31,459 nucleotides of DNA from Bin87 sp034421995. Lineage in GTDB: Bacteria; Chloroflexota; Dehalococcoidia; Lucifugimonadales; UBA3495. This document shows, in pieces, positions 1-7,880 of the stretch. The DNA lies in NCBI GenBank assembly GCA_034421995.1, contig DAOUJY010000157.1:1-31459 (forward strand), in the 5' to 3' direction. The translations under genes and the position numbers were made by a program. Position 1 is the first letter of the stretch; every line of letters starts with the position of its first letter. Under the pieces are notes generated by a model. That model did no database searches, was not told the origin of the DNA, and saw nothing but the letters and a program-made list of their open reading frames with translations.

Positions 1-87
1 GCCTTCAACCTATTGGTGAACTGGAATGGCTTGGAACCTGACGAAACCGGACGCATCCATCGCTCCATCGCTAACTTCACCCTCTGA
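1..87 (+). CDS. C-terminal end of an unidentified protein (partial)
   Basis: Frame 1 is open from the window edge to a TGA at 85-87, giving 28 residues that end in RSIANFTL. The stretch is too short to name. It is not in the frame of the following serine-proteinase-like fragment, and its composition is similarly AT-richer than the genes further right. It could be the end of a real gene or chance. Confidence 0.3.
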   Translation, partial: AFNLLVNWNGLEPDETGRIHRSIANFTL

Positions 88-121
88 CACAAACTAGCAC
101 CAACGGTTACCTAACAAAGCG

Positions 122-658
122 TTGAGTGCAGGAACTCAATTATGCCTATCGGGGCATTTGATAATGCTCGGCGACGATGCGCGACTGTCCCCAATTGACG
201 CTGGATGGAGCAACGAGTCCGGGAGGATAAGTGCTACTGCTATAGAGCAGCTTTCAGAACTCGCCGATCGTATAGAGAACGAAGTCGCTAGCGCTGCCAT
301 AATTGAGCACACCATTGGGCGGATGGAAATAGAAGACATAGCGATGATATATCGCGAAGGCCGTGCGGGAGACCAACATGCAAAGCAACTGCTTGAGCAG
401 CATCAGCTCGCTAACGTCGATGATGACACTGTGAAAGAGGTCATTGAAGCCTTGACTACTAACGCTCCTAGTCATGGGTGGACGATAGACTACCATCTTG
501 CCAAAGCCATGGGGTTGCGAGTCAAAAGAATGAGCGAAGCACGATCCGATGCAGCCAAAGCATTGGCCAAGAGCATATGTTGCGAGATTGAGACTGGAAA
601 TAGAAGCGATTGTAAAACGGGAGCATCTCCATATTTCCTGTACGTGCCACTGCCATAA
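122..658 (+). CDS. Truncated serine dehydrogenase proteinase-like (ClpP/SppA-fold) fragment
   Basis: The 178-residue frame opens with SAGTQLCLSGHLIMLGDD and then LSPIDAG. This resembles the (K)SAGT...LSPID core of the serine dehydrogenase proteinase family (PF01972), where the Ser of SAGT is the nucleophile region. Near the end, HGWTIDYHLAKAMGL resembles that family's HGYPI..DEA..LGL tail. Coding similarity appears to run upstream of the TTG at 122 (codons read P-N-K-A-L-S-A-G-T) but meets an in-frame TAG at 95-97. The N-terminal half of the fold is therefore missing, and this is probably a decayed or truncated copy. A later ATG at 164 would remove the SAGT motif. Composition is clearly less GC-rich than its neighbours, suggesting acquired DNA. 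It ends 14 bp before the converging deacetylase gene. Family call is tentative. Confidence 0.45.
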   Translation: MSAGTQLCLSGHLIMLGDDARLSPIDAGWSNESGRISATAIEQLSELADRIENEVASAAIIEHTIGRMEIEDIAMIYREGRAGDQHAKQLLEQHQLANVDDDTVKEVIEALTTNAPSHGWTIDYHLAKAMGLRVKRMSEARSDAAKALAKSICCEIETGNRSDCKTGASPYFLYVPLP

Positions 659-672
659 TCTCGAATCCATCG

Positions 673-1803
673 CTACATTGCACTCAACCCGTGAACCGGG
701 AACACCGCGTCCCTGATCGCAGCAACGCTCTCCGCAGCCAGAGCCCTGGCGTCGGCCCGTATATGCTCGGGAATGTCGGGGACCTCAGTATCCCGGAGGC
801 TGGTCCTTCCCAAACGCTCCACCGCAATAGTCGGAATGCGGTCCGGCCACTCCGTGCCGCACATGACACCGTAGGCCAGGCTCCAACAGCGCGCCACTGC
901 GCCGATGTCGTATCCGCCGCCCCCGGTAGCCAGCCAGGGATAGCCCAAACCGCCCAGACGTGTGACCGCCGCGATGAAGCCCCGGCTGGTCACCTGTAGG
1001 TGGGTCAGCGGGTCGGTGTGGTACGAATCGATTCCCAATTGGGTGAGCAGGACGTCGGGTTGGAATGCCTGCAATAAGGGCGGCACGACGGCTTCAAACG
1101 CGTCCAGGTAGATCTCGTCGTCCGTATAGGGGTACAGAGGGAGGTTGACGGCGTAACCGGCGCCCTCGCCGGCGCCAGTCTCGCCAGCGAAACCGGTGCC
1201 GGGAAACAGATACCAGCCCGACTCGTGCACCGAAATGGTCAACACCCGGGGGTCGTTATAGAAGGCATCCTGGACTCCATCGCCATGGTGGGCATCAATG
1301 TCCACGTAGGCGACCCGCAAGCCCCGGTCAAGCAGATACATTATGGCAACTACCGGGTCGTTGAACACGCAAAAACCGCTGGCGTGCCGGGCCGCTGCGT
1401 GGTGGAGACCGCCGCTGATATTGAATGCCGCCGTGACTTCGCCATCCGCCACCATGCGGGCAGCGGTTAGGGTGGCCCCGGTGCTGAGCATGGCCGCTTC
1501 GTACATCCCCGGGTAGGTGGGATTGTCCCCGCCCTGGGCGAAACCAAACCGTTGGGGCTGGTAGCCGGTCAGACCCAGGCTGAACGTGCGCACGGCAGCC
1601 AGGTAATCCCGAGAGTGGAATGCTCCGACGCTGGTTTCGTCGGCTAGGGTTGGGGCAACAAGGAGCGAGTCGACCCCATCGAAGGCGCCGTATGCATCCA
1701 ACAGTTCGTAGGTGTGGCGGAGGCGGATCGGGCGCATGGGGTGGTCGGCACGAAGCACGTGTTGGCTCATGGCATCATCGTAGATAAAGGCGGCTCGCGG
1801 CAT
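673..1803 (-). CDS. Histone deacetylase family protein, AcuC-like (zinc amidohydrolase)
   Basis: A 376-residue class I/AcuC-type deacetylase, which hydrolyses acetyl-lysine or related acetamides using one zinc ion. In AcuC systems it deacetylates acetyl-CoA synthetase. Visible active-site elements are the His pair in GGLHHAAARH (H134, H135), zinc ligands D170 and H172 in YVDIDAHHGDG, the third ligand D259 in LGIDSYHTDPL, and the catalytic Tyr in GGGGYD (Y298). Length is usual for the family. The frame stays open for 41 more codons upstream, but the ATG at 1803 is preferred because a GGAGGT ribosome site lies about 6 nt before it and the protein then starts with the expected RAAFIYDD strand. 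No acetyl-CoA synthetase or acetyltransferase gene is nearby, so the substrate is unknown. It diverges from mobA. Confidence 0.9.
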   Translation of the reverse strand: MPRAAFIYDDAMSQHVLRADHPMRPIRLRHTYELLDAYGAFDGVDSLLVAPTLADETSVGAFHSRDYLAAVRTFSLGLTGYQPQRFGFAQGGDNPTYPGMYEAAMLSTGATLTAARMVADGEVTAAFNISGGLHHAAARHASGFCVFNDPVVAIMYLLDRGLRVAYVDIDAHHGDGVQDAFYNDPRVLTISVHESGWYLFPGTGFAGETGAGEGAGYAVNLPLYPYTDDEIYLDAFEAVVPPLLQAFQPDVLLTQLGIDSYHTDPLTHLQVTSRGFIAAVTRLGGLGYPWLATGGGGYDIGAVARCWSLAYGVMCGTEWPDRIPTIAVERLGRTSLRDTEVPDIPEHIRADARALAAESVAAIRDAVFPVHGLSAM

Positions 1804-1874
1804 ATCGGCGACCTCCAGCGGAGAAATTGGTATCGATACAGGGTAACACCGGGCGGAAATCAACGGGATTCTGC

Positions 1875-1880
1875 TATACT
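1875..1880 (+). promoter_or_regulatory. Candidate -10 element for the mobA-moaD-aor operon
   Basis: TATACT sits 30 nt before the mobA ATG in the 107-bp gap between the diverging deacetylase and mobA genes. No convincing -35 hexamer is visible 16-18 bp upstream and mobA has no clear ribosome site, so this is a weak call. The gap must also hold the leftward promoter of the deacetylase gene. Confidence 0.3.
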
Positions 1881-1910
1881 CCGCACGAATGCGATTTCGT
1901 TTACGATTCG

Positions 1911-2537
1911 ATGGCCAGCAGCACAACAGGTACGGAAGGCATCACCGCCGTAGTCCTCGCCGGCGGACTGAGCCGCCGCATGGGTCGGGACAAGGCGGTT
2001 GAACCCTTTGACGGCGAGCCGATGATACGCCGGGTGATCAAACGGGCGGTGAATGCGGTCGGCGCCGGGGACGTGGTAGTGGTGGTGGCTAATTCGGAAC
2101 GGGCTGCCGCGCTGCCTTTGGACGCCGGGCATCGCACCGCGGTTGACGTGTTTCCCGATTGCGGATCGCTGGGCGGGATCTACACTGGACTTGCCGCCGC
2201 GCGGACCAATTGGGTATTGGTGACGGCCTGCGATATGCCGTTCCTTTCGGCCCCCCTGCTGAAGCACATGGCGGGGTTGCGCGACGGAGTGGATGCGGTG
2301 GTACCGGAGATAGACGGCCGGCCTGAACCAACCCACGCGTTCTATTCGCGGGAATGTCGCTCAGCCATCGAGAAGAAGCTACGCGCCGGCCAACTCAAAA
2401 TATCCGGTTTTTTTGAAGACGTAATCGTGCGTTACGTACCCGAAGCGGAAGTCAGGCGGTTCGACCCAGAACTGTTGAGTTTTTTCAACATCAACCGACC
2501 TGAGGACCTGGCTCGCGCGTTGGAGTTGGCCCGATGA
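1911..2537 (+). CDS. mobA: Molybdenum cofactor guanylyltransferase
   Basis: A 208-residue nucleotidyltransferase of the MobA type, which attaches GMP to molybdopterin to make the guanine dinucleotide cofactor in the cytoplasm. The N-terminal signature LAGG-x-S-x-RMG-x-DK (about residues 16-28) binds GTP, and TACDMPF carries the metal-binding Asp. The frame is open upstream to 1827, but the ATG at 1911 gives the normal family start a few residues before the first strand (ITAVVLAGG). Its stop overlaps the next start as ATGA, so mobA and moaD are translationally coupled and the operon continues into aor. Enzymes of the AOR family characterised in archaea bind a bis-pterin without nucleotide, so the guanylyl step may serve a different enzyme, or the protein may do another nucleotidyl transfer. 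Confidence 0.85.
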   Translation: MASSTTGTEGITAVVLAGGLSRRMGRDKAVEPFDGEPMIRRVIKRAVNAVGAGDVVVVVANSERAAALPLDAGHRTAVDVFPDCGSLGGIYTGLAAARTNWVLVTACDMPFLSAPLLKHMAGLRDGVDAVVPEIDGRPEPTHAFYSRECRSAIEKKLRAGQLKISGFFEDVIVRYVPEAEVRRFDPELLSFFNINRPEDLARALELAR

Positions 2538-2851
2538 CCGCCAACGCCCCGATTACCGACGCATCCGTCGCCGTCAAGGTGGAGCTATTCGGCCTGGCGC
2601 GCATGAAGGCCGGGGTAAATGCGGTAGCGCTCTCCCTGGGTCCAGCGGCGACAGTTGCGGACCTGGCCCGCGAATTGATCCACGCGTGTCCTGGTTTTGT
2701 CGGTACTATTCTTTTGGAGGACGGCGCCATCGCTGACGGCTACGTACTGAACCGGAACGGATTGGCGTTCCTGCCGGCGGAACCCGGAACTGGCCTCCAA
2801 TTGGCAGATGGCGACACGTTGCTGCTGCTATCGAACCAGGCTGGCGGCTGA
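2534..2851 (+). CDS. MoaD/ThiS-family ubiquitin-like sulfur carrier
   Basis: A 105-residue beta-grasp protein ending in Gly-Gly (NQAGG), the C-terminus that is adenylated and thiocarboxylated to donate sulfur to molybdopterin. The core reads VKVELFGLARM and then GDTLLLLSNQAGG, as in MoaD. A roughly 12-residue N-terminal extension (MTANAPITDASV) is unusual, and V13 or later would match the typical 80-90 residue length. It starts inside the mobA stop codon and ends 6 bp before aor. A dedicated MoaD next to an AOR is a common arrangement and implies that it supplies this enzyme's pterin cofactor. No MoaE is present in the window. Confidence 0.85.
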   Translation: MTANAPITDASVAVKVELFGLARMKAGVNAVALSLGPAATVADLARELIHACPGFVGTILLEDGAIADGYVLNRNGLAFLPAEPGTGLQLADGDTLLLLSNQAGG

Positions 2852-2857
2852 TTTGAG

Positions 2858-4777
2858 ATGGACACCCTTTTCGGCTACCGGGGTTTCGCGCTGGTGGTGG
2901 ACCTGGCGTCCGGGGATTACCGCCATGATCCCATTCCGGCCCGAGTTCTGCGCGCCACCATCGGCGGTATCGGGTTGGGGACATGGCTGCTGCATCGATA
3001 CGGTGGGCCGGCGTCTGATTTTGACGGCGAAACGCTGACGGATTCGGCACGCCGCCATCTGCTTGACACCGCGCTGGAGCCGGATAACCCGCTGATTTTC
3101 GTCACCAGCCCCCTGGTCGGCACCGGCCTCACGACGTCCAGCAAATTCGCCGTGATGACCCGGTCACCGCTCACCGGGTTTATCGCCGATGGGTTGTCGT
3201 CCAGCCACCTGGCCGTGGAACTCAAACGCGCCTGCGGGGACGCGTTGGTCATCACCGGTCGCGCCCCGGAGCCGTGCCTGCTGCACATCGACATTGACGG
3301 AGCGCTGCGCGTCCTGCCCGCCGGGCATCTCATGGGCTTGTCCACCATGGATACGGAGTTGGCCGTCAAGGCCCAATTGGACGACGGCAGCCGAAGACCG
3401 GTACGGGTAGCCTGCATCGGCCCGGCCGGCGAGAATTTGGTCCGTTTCGCCAGCATTGCCAACGACGGGGGCCGGCAGGCCGGCAGATGCGGGCCCGGGG
3501 CCGTCATGGGGAGCAAGCAGCTCAAAGCCATAGCAGTACGTGGCAGCAGGGACGCCGACCCGGCCGTGGCCGACCCGGAGAGCCTGCGACGATACGCCCG
3601 CGACCTCAGCCGGCGCAGCCTGGGCGCGGCCACCGCCAAGTATCGGGAGCTGGGCACCATTGCAAACGTGTCCGTGTTCAACCGCCTGGGCACCTTGCCG
3701 ACGCGGAATTTCCAACAATCCACCTTCGCCGATGCCGAGGCGGTGAGTGGAGAGGTGTTGCATCAGACCAAACAAACGCGGTCAGCCCATTGCGCCAACT
3801 GCACCATTGGGTGCGAAAAGATCATCTCCGTATCGCCAAAAGACGGCGACGGAAACCCGGGGAAATCCGCCAACGCGCGGCTGGAATACGAAAGTTTATT
3901 CGCGCTGGGGCCATTGGTGGGAGTGGGTGACCCGGACACGGTAATACGGGCCGTGCGCCGTTGCGACGAACTAGGTATCGATACCATCTCCGCAGGAGGA
4001 GTGGTCGCTTGGGCCATTGAGACGGCGGAGCGCGGGCTGTTGCCCGGCGTGAATATTGCAACGTTGGACGGTTCTAACAAACAATTGCAGTTCGGCGATG
4101 GTGAAGCGGTCATTGCACTGCTGGACGACATCGGGCGCCGGCGCGGCGATTTGGGCAATCTGCTCGCCGACGGCAGCCGTCTGGCAGCAGAACGAGTCGG
4201 CGGCGGGTCGGACGCCTGGGCTATGCAAGTCAAGGGGTTAGAGATGCCGGGTTACGAACCGCGCAGTCTAAAGACGCTGGCTTTGGGACTGGCAACGACC
4301 CCGCGTGGCGCCTGCCACAACCGGACGTCAGCCTATGATGCTGACTTCTCGCCCGAGGTGGACCGGCTGACGGTGGACGGGAGGCGCGGGCGTATCGCCG
4401 CGGACAGCGAAGATTTTGCTGCCGCGCTGGACTCGCTGATCTGGTGCAAGTTCCTGCGCCGGGCTTTTTCCGATTTTTGGGAAGAGTCCGCGGCAGTTTA
4501 TCGCCTGGTCACCGGTTGGGAAGACTTTGATGCCGCCGAGTTGCGTAGAGCGGCTGCTGGCGTCGCCGATCTAAAGAAAGCCTACAATCAGCGCTGGGGT
4601 TGGAGACGCTCCGACGACACGCTGCCGCCTCGCACCCTTACGGAACCCCTGCCGGATGGAGTGGCCGCCGGCATCGGGTTGACGTCTGACGAACTGGACG
4701 GGATGATCGCCGACTACTACGCGGCGCGCGGTTGGGACGCCTACGGCCGTGTCGATTTGACCACCGTGTTCTCATAA
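2858..4777 (+). CDS. Aldehyde:ferredoxin oxidoreductase family protein (tungsto- or molybdopterin)
   Basis: A 639-residue member of the AOR family, which oxidises aldehydes to acids, or reduces acids, with ferredoxin as electron partner, using a bis-pterin W or Mo centre and one 4Fe-4S cluster. The N-terminal domain has the family's SPLTGF region (103-108) and the pterin-binding GRCGPGAVMGSKQLKAIAVRG region (209-229). The cluster ligands are C312, C315 and C319 in HCANCTIGC, with the fourth in LIWCKF (C530). ELGIDTISAGG (371-381) is the usual pterin-loop segment. Length is typical. The canonical AGYDALV stretch reads ACGDALV here. It begins 6 bp after moaD. The gene's last 6 bp overlap the end of the opposing rsmG gene. 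Substrate cannot be read from the sequence. Confidence 0.9.
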   Translation: MDTLFGYRGFALVVDLASGDYRHDPIPARVLRATIGGIGLGTWLLHRYGGPASDFDGETLTDSARRHLLDTALEPDNPLIFVTSPLVGTGLTTSSKFAVMTRSPLTGFIADGLSSSHLAVELKRACGDALVITGRAPEPCLLHIDIDGALRVLPAGHLMGLSTMDTELAVKAQLDDGSRRPVRVACIGPAGENLVRFASIANDGGRQAGRCGPGAVMGSKQLKAIAVRGSRDADPAVADPESLRRYARDLSRRSLGAATAKYRELGTIANVSVFNRLGTLPTRNFQQSTFADAEAVSGEVLHQTKQTRSAHCANCTIGCEKIISVSPKDGDGNPGKSANARLEYESLFALGPLVGVGDPDTVIRAVRRCDELGIDTISAGGVVAWAIETAERGLLPGVNIATLDGSNKQLQFGDGEAVIALLDDIGRRRGDLGNLLADGSRLAAERVGGGSDAWAMQVKGLEMPGYEPRSLKTLALGLATTPRGACHNRTSAYDADFSPEVDRLTVDGRRGRIAADSEDFAAALDSLIWCKFLRRAFSDFWEESAAVYRLVTGWEDFDAAELRRAAAGVADLKKAYNQRWGWRRSDDTLPPRTLTEPLPDGVAAGIGLTSDELDGMIADYYAARGWDAYGRVDLTTVFS

Positions 4778-5488
4778 CGGCTGTTTCGCCGGAATACCCA
4801 CTCGCCGGGGGTAACGGCCGGGAGTGCGACGTATTTTTTCTACGCCAATCAGCCAGCGGTCCGGGGGCAAAGGCGGCGACAGAGAAGTCAGGGGATACAT
4901 TTCGGTAATCTTGCCCCCGAGTTCGGCCAGAGCGTTGGCCGACGCCCGGGCCTCGGCCGGCCCGTCCTTGCCTTTCCAGGCCAGCAATTTTCCGTGACCT
5001 TTGCAAAGGGGCAGTGCGTACTCGATCAACACCGGCAACGCGCCAACGCCACGGGCCAGGGCCACATCGAACTGGCCTCGGTAGCCTTCGACCCGGGCCA
5101 GTTCCTCGGCCCGTGTCGTCAGTACCTCCACGTCGGCGAGCCCCAACTTTTCGACAAGATCCCGCAGGAACGCAGTCTTTTTGCCGACCGATTCCACCAG
5201 GGTAAGGCGAATTCCGGGAAACACTATTTTTAGGGGTACGCCAGGAAACCCGGCGCCGGTGCCCAAATCTATCACCCGCAGATTGTCCCGCCATTCGGTC
5301 TGAATTAGCACGGCGGTCAATGAATCGAGATAGTGGCGGACTTGGACTTCGGCCGGGTCTGTAATGGCGGTGAGGTTGGCCCGCCGGTTCCCTTCGGCCA
5401 ACAGGCGCGTGTATTGGGAAAACAGGTCCAGTTGATCGCGTGACAGGCAGACACCGAGCCGTTTCGCATGTTGCGACAGGCTCTCCAT
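4772..5488 (-). CDS. rsmG: 16S rRNA (guanine(527)-N7)-methyltransferase
   Basis: RsmG (GidB) methylates G527 of 16S rRNA using S-adenosylmethionine. The Rossmann motif VIDLGTGAGFPGVPL is plain, followed by LVESVGKKTAFLRDL and the ALARGVGALPVLIEYALPL segment typical of the family. From the ATG at 5488 the protein is 238 residues, close to the Bacillus length. A TTG at 5515 overlapping the eno stop would add nine residues and is an alternative; neither start has a strong ribosome site, so I chose the ATG because it falls right before the first predicted helix. The gene lies just downstream of eno on the same strand and overlaps the aor end by 6 bp in tail-to-tail orientation. Confidence 0.92.
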   Translation of the reverse strand: MESLSQHAKRLGVCLSRDQLDLFSQYTRLLAEGNRRANLTAITDPAEVQVRHYLDSLTAVLIQTEWRDNLRVIDLGTGAGFPGVPLKIVFPGIRLTLVESVGKKTAFLRDLVEKLGLADVEVLTTRAEELARVEGYRGQFDVALARGVGALPVLIEYALPLCKGHGKLLAWKGKDGPAEARASANALAELGGKITEMYPLTSLSPPLPPDRWLIGVEKIRRTPGRYPRRVGIPAKQPL

Positions 5489-5511
5489 CGTCGACGGGTC
5501 CGAAGTCGCGG

Positions 5512-6822
5512 TCAACTTAGAAACCGGGCGAATACGTCGCGGCCAGCGAACTGCGCTCGTTCTCCCAGTTCCTCTTCAATCCGGAGCAGGCGGTTGTACT
5601 TGGCGAGGCGTTCGGAGCGAGTGATGGAGCCGATTTTGATTTGGCCGGCTCCAGTCGCTACCGCCAAATCTACGATGGTGGTGTCTTCCGTTTCCCCGGA
5701 GCGGGCCGAAATTACCGGCAGATATTCGCGTTCCCGGGCAAGCCGCACGGTTTCCAGCGTTTCGGTGAGGGTGCCAATCTGGTTGGGTTTGACCAGCACT
5801 GCGTTGGCTATTCCCAGATCGGCGCCCTGAGCCAACCGCGCCGGGTTCGTAGTGAATAAGTCATCGCCGATCAGCTGTGTTGCACGGCCCATTTTGCCCG
5901 TAAGGTACTGCCAGCCTTCCCAATCGTCTTCGGACATCCCGTCCTCAATGGATATTATCGGGTAGGTCAGTTGCCAATGGCCCAGCAAATCGGCTAACTC
6001 GATAGAGGTGAATGACCGACCCTCCGCCCGAAGAAGATAGACGCTATCATCTACTGCAAATTCGGTGGCGGCGACGTCCAGGCCGATGGCGATGTCCCCA
6101 TCTCCGGCGCAGCGGTAACCAGCCAACCGCGTGGCGTCGTAGAGCAGGCCCAGGGCATCCTCGTGGCAGGGCAACGGCGGCCCGTAGCCGCCCTCATCGG
6201 CGACGCCAAAGGCATAGGTTCCGGTCTGGGACAGAACCCGGCCCACGGCGCGGTACACCGCCACCACCATCCGCAGCGCCTCGCGGTAGGTCTCCGCGCC
6301 GATGGGAATGGCGAGGAAGTCCTGCATATCCAATCCGCCGGCAGCGTGTCTGCCGCCGCTGATGATATTGACCATGGGCATGGGCAACGTGGTGGCGTCC
6401 GGCCCTCCCAAATATCGGTACAGCGGCTGGCCCGCGGCTGCGGCCGCCGCGTGGGCGGCGGCGAGGGACACTCCCAGGATGGCGTTGGCGCCCAAGTTGG
6501 CTTTGTTGGCGGTCCCGTCGAGTTCGCGGAGCAAGTTGTCCAGGACAGGCTGGTCGGAAGCATCAACTTGGCCGGCGAGGGACGGCCCGATGACATTGTT
6601 GACGGCATCCACTGCCCGCAGAACCCCCAGACCCTCGTATCGCGCCGGGTCACCGTCCCTCAGTTCGACCGCCTCATGCCGGCCCGTAGAGGCGCCCGAC
6701 GGGACGATTGCCCGGCCGAACGCGCCGCCGTTCAACGATATGTCAACCTCCACGGTGGGGTTGCCCCGGGAGTCAAGCACTTCGCGGGCACGGACGGATG
6801 CAATGTTAGTTGGGTTTGTCAT
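5512..6822 (-). CDS. eno: Enolase, divergent active-site type
   Basis: A 436-residue enolase, which converts 2-phosphoglycerate to phosphoenolpyruvate in glycolysis. Residue numbers happen to match yeast enolase closely. Conserved: the SGAST loop, H159, E210 in ADEGG, metal ligands D249, E293 and D320, base K345 in LVKPNQIG, R374, S375 and K396. Changed: E168 is Asp (MQDF instead of QEF) and H373 is Ala (SARSGETED instead of SHRSGETED), and GQIKTGA reads GQIKIGS. I recall similar SARSGETED forms in other Chloroflexi-type sequences, so this may be a clade trait rather than a lesion. No second enolase is in the window. The ATG at 6822 has no strong ribosome site. rsmG follows closely on the same strand. 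Confidence 0.88.
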   Translation of the reverse strand: MTNPTNIASVRAREVLDSRGNPTVEVDISLNGGAFGRAIVPSGASTGRHEAVELRDGDPARYEGLGVLRAVDAVNNVIGPSLAGQVDASDQPVLDNLLRELDGTANKANLGANAILGVSLAAAHAAAAAAGQPLYRYLGGPDATTLPMPMVNIISGGRHAAGGLDMQDFLAIPIGAETYREALRMVVAVYRAVGRVLSQTGTYAFGVADEGGYGPPLPCHEDALGLLYDATRLAGYRCAGDGDIAIGLDVAATEFAVDDSVYLLRAEGRSFTSIELADLLGHWQLTYPIISIEDGMSEDDWEGWQYLTGKMGRATQLIGDDLFTTNPARLAQGADLGIANAVLVKPNQIGTLTETLETVRLAREREYLPVISARSGETEDTTIVDLAVATGAGQIKIGSITRSERLAKYNRLLRIEEELGERAQFAGRDVFARFLS

Positions 6823-6840
6823 GCTTGGCAGAACTTGGGG

Positions 6841-6868
6841 GTAGGGGCGAATAATTATTCGCCCCTAC
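6841..6868. repeat. Perfect 28-bp intergenic palindrome, GTAGGGGCG family
   Basis: Left arm GTAGGGGCGAATAA is followed directly by its exact reverse complement. It lies between the end of the bicupin gene and the start of eno. The outer GTAGGGGCG...CGCCCCTAC is shared with the element at 11668-11696, while the centre differs. It may act as a transcription terminator in either direction or be a REP-like dispersed element. Confidence 0.85.
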
Positions 6869-6871
6869 TGA

Positions 6872-7576
6872 TTAGCCGTACCCTTCGGATACGATGTCGT
6901 TGAAAGTCACGCGGAGCATGGGCGCATCGGTTTCGTTCTTCCACTGGTGATGTTCAGCGGGCGGCACGAGGACTGCGTCGCCCGCCGTTACAGTATATTC
7001 CTTGCCGGACACCACCAGGGTGCCGGAACCTTCCAGGATGAATACCGTGTGGTCCCAGGCGTGGTTGTGGCCCCCGGTTTCGGGGTGGCTTACCGCGCCG
7101 GGCTGCATCGCGCCGTTGTAGAGCATCAGGTAATTGGGACATCCCTCGCGCCCACCCAGCATGGTGTGCCCGGTTTCAGCGTTCAGATCGGCGTGGTTGC
7201 GGATTACCGGCGGCGTGCCGGCCCCGGGCTCGGAACCGCCGGGCCGGGCGTTGCCGCTGGCAGCCGACAGGGGATTTATCTCAATACGACGGATGTCCGC
7301 GTCGCCGTCATTGCGCGTAACGTGATCTACCATGGGTGGAATGAACATGGCGTCGCCGGCCTTGACCGGGTATTCCTTGCCGTCGGCCACCAGAGTGCCG
7401 CTACCCTCGATGATATAGACCTCGTGCTCCCACTCGTGGATATGGTGGGCGCTGGTTCCGCCCGGCTCGATGACGGAGTACGCCAGCGTCACCAGGGCTG
7501 GGTTGTCGTCGGCGCTGATGAGCCTTGCCGGGGAGCCGGCCGGAAAGTCTTTGATGTTGCGGATCAGGGGTTCCAT
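6872..7576 (-). CDS. Bicupin (two-domain cupin) protein
   Basis: A 234-residue soluble protein with two cupin barrels, about residues 25-103 and 150-225. Domain 1 has the full metal motif HHIHEWEHE (H45, H47, H51, E52) followed by GSGTLVADGKEYPVKAGDAMFIPP. Domain 2 has HNHAWDHT (H170, H172, H176), where the expected Glu is Thr177, then GSGTLVVSGKEYTVTAGDAVLVPP. The domains are near-duplicates joined by a Gly/Pro-rich linker. Domain 1 should bind a divalent metal; domain 2 may bind it weakly. The family includes sugar isomerases, dioxygenases and storage proteins, and the sequence does not tell which. A good AAGGAG site lies before the ATG. It sits alone, facing left, back to back with the DUF1800 cluster. 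Confidence 0.8.
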   Translation of the reverse strand: MEPLIRNIKDFPAGSPARLISADDNPALVTLAYSVIEPGGTSAHHIHEWEHEVYIIEGSGTLVADGKEYPVKAGDAMFIPPMVDHVTRNDGDADIRRIEINPLSAASGNARPGGSEPGAGTPPVIRNHADLNAETGHTMLGGREGCPNYLMLYNGAMQPGAVSHPETGGHNHAWDHTVFILEGSGTLVVSGKEYTVTAGDAVLVPPAEHHQWKNETDAPMLRVTFNDIVSEGYG

Positions 7577-7733
7577 TGGGCGTTGCTCCTTATTGTTGGG
7601 GTCTGCGTTCCGTTCCGATTATACGGCGCGAGGTTGGCAGGATAAAGCCCACGCGAATATACTCACGCACGGCGAAACAGGCGGAACGGCGACCGGGGTC
7701 GAAACCGCTCCTGTTGCCATTGGATTACCACTT

Positions 7734-7739
7734 TATAAT
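7734..7739 (+). promoter_or_regulatory. Consensus -10 hexamer, possible upstream promoter of the DUF1800 cluster
   Basis: A perfect TATAAT in the 304-bp gap between the bicupin and DUF1800 genes. The best -35-like hexamer, TTGCCA at 7714-7719, is spaced only 14 bp away, so activity is uncertain. The reverse strand here also reads TATAAA and could serve the bicupin gene. Confidence 0.35.
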
Positions 7740-7772
7740 GGTTATCAAGTTTGAGCCGTAACCCTGTTTTGG

Positions 7773-7801
7773 TTGACACGGGGTTACGACTAATTTAAAC
7801 T
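7773..7801 (+). promoter_or_regulatory. Sigma70-type promoter of the DUF1800-DUF1501-NHL cluster
   Basis: TTGACA at 7773-7778, 17-bp spacer, TAAACT at 7796-7801, about 80 nt before the DUF1800 start. The -35 lies inside an inverted repeat whose arms are GTAACCCTG and CGGGGTTAC (one mismatch, about 12-nt loop), which could be an operator. The rest of the 7577-7880 gap shows no open gene. Confidence 0.55.
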
Positions 7802-7880
7802 ACCGGCAAATCGTCGTGCGGTCGGTCCGGCATGGATCGGCAATTAACAACGGCATCAAATTGCAGTAAGGAGGCACAGG

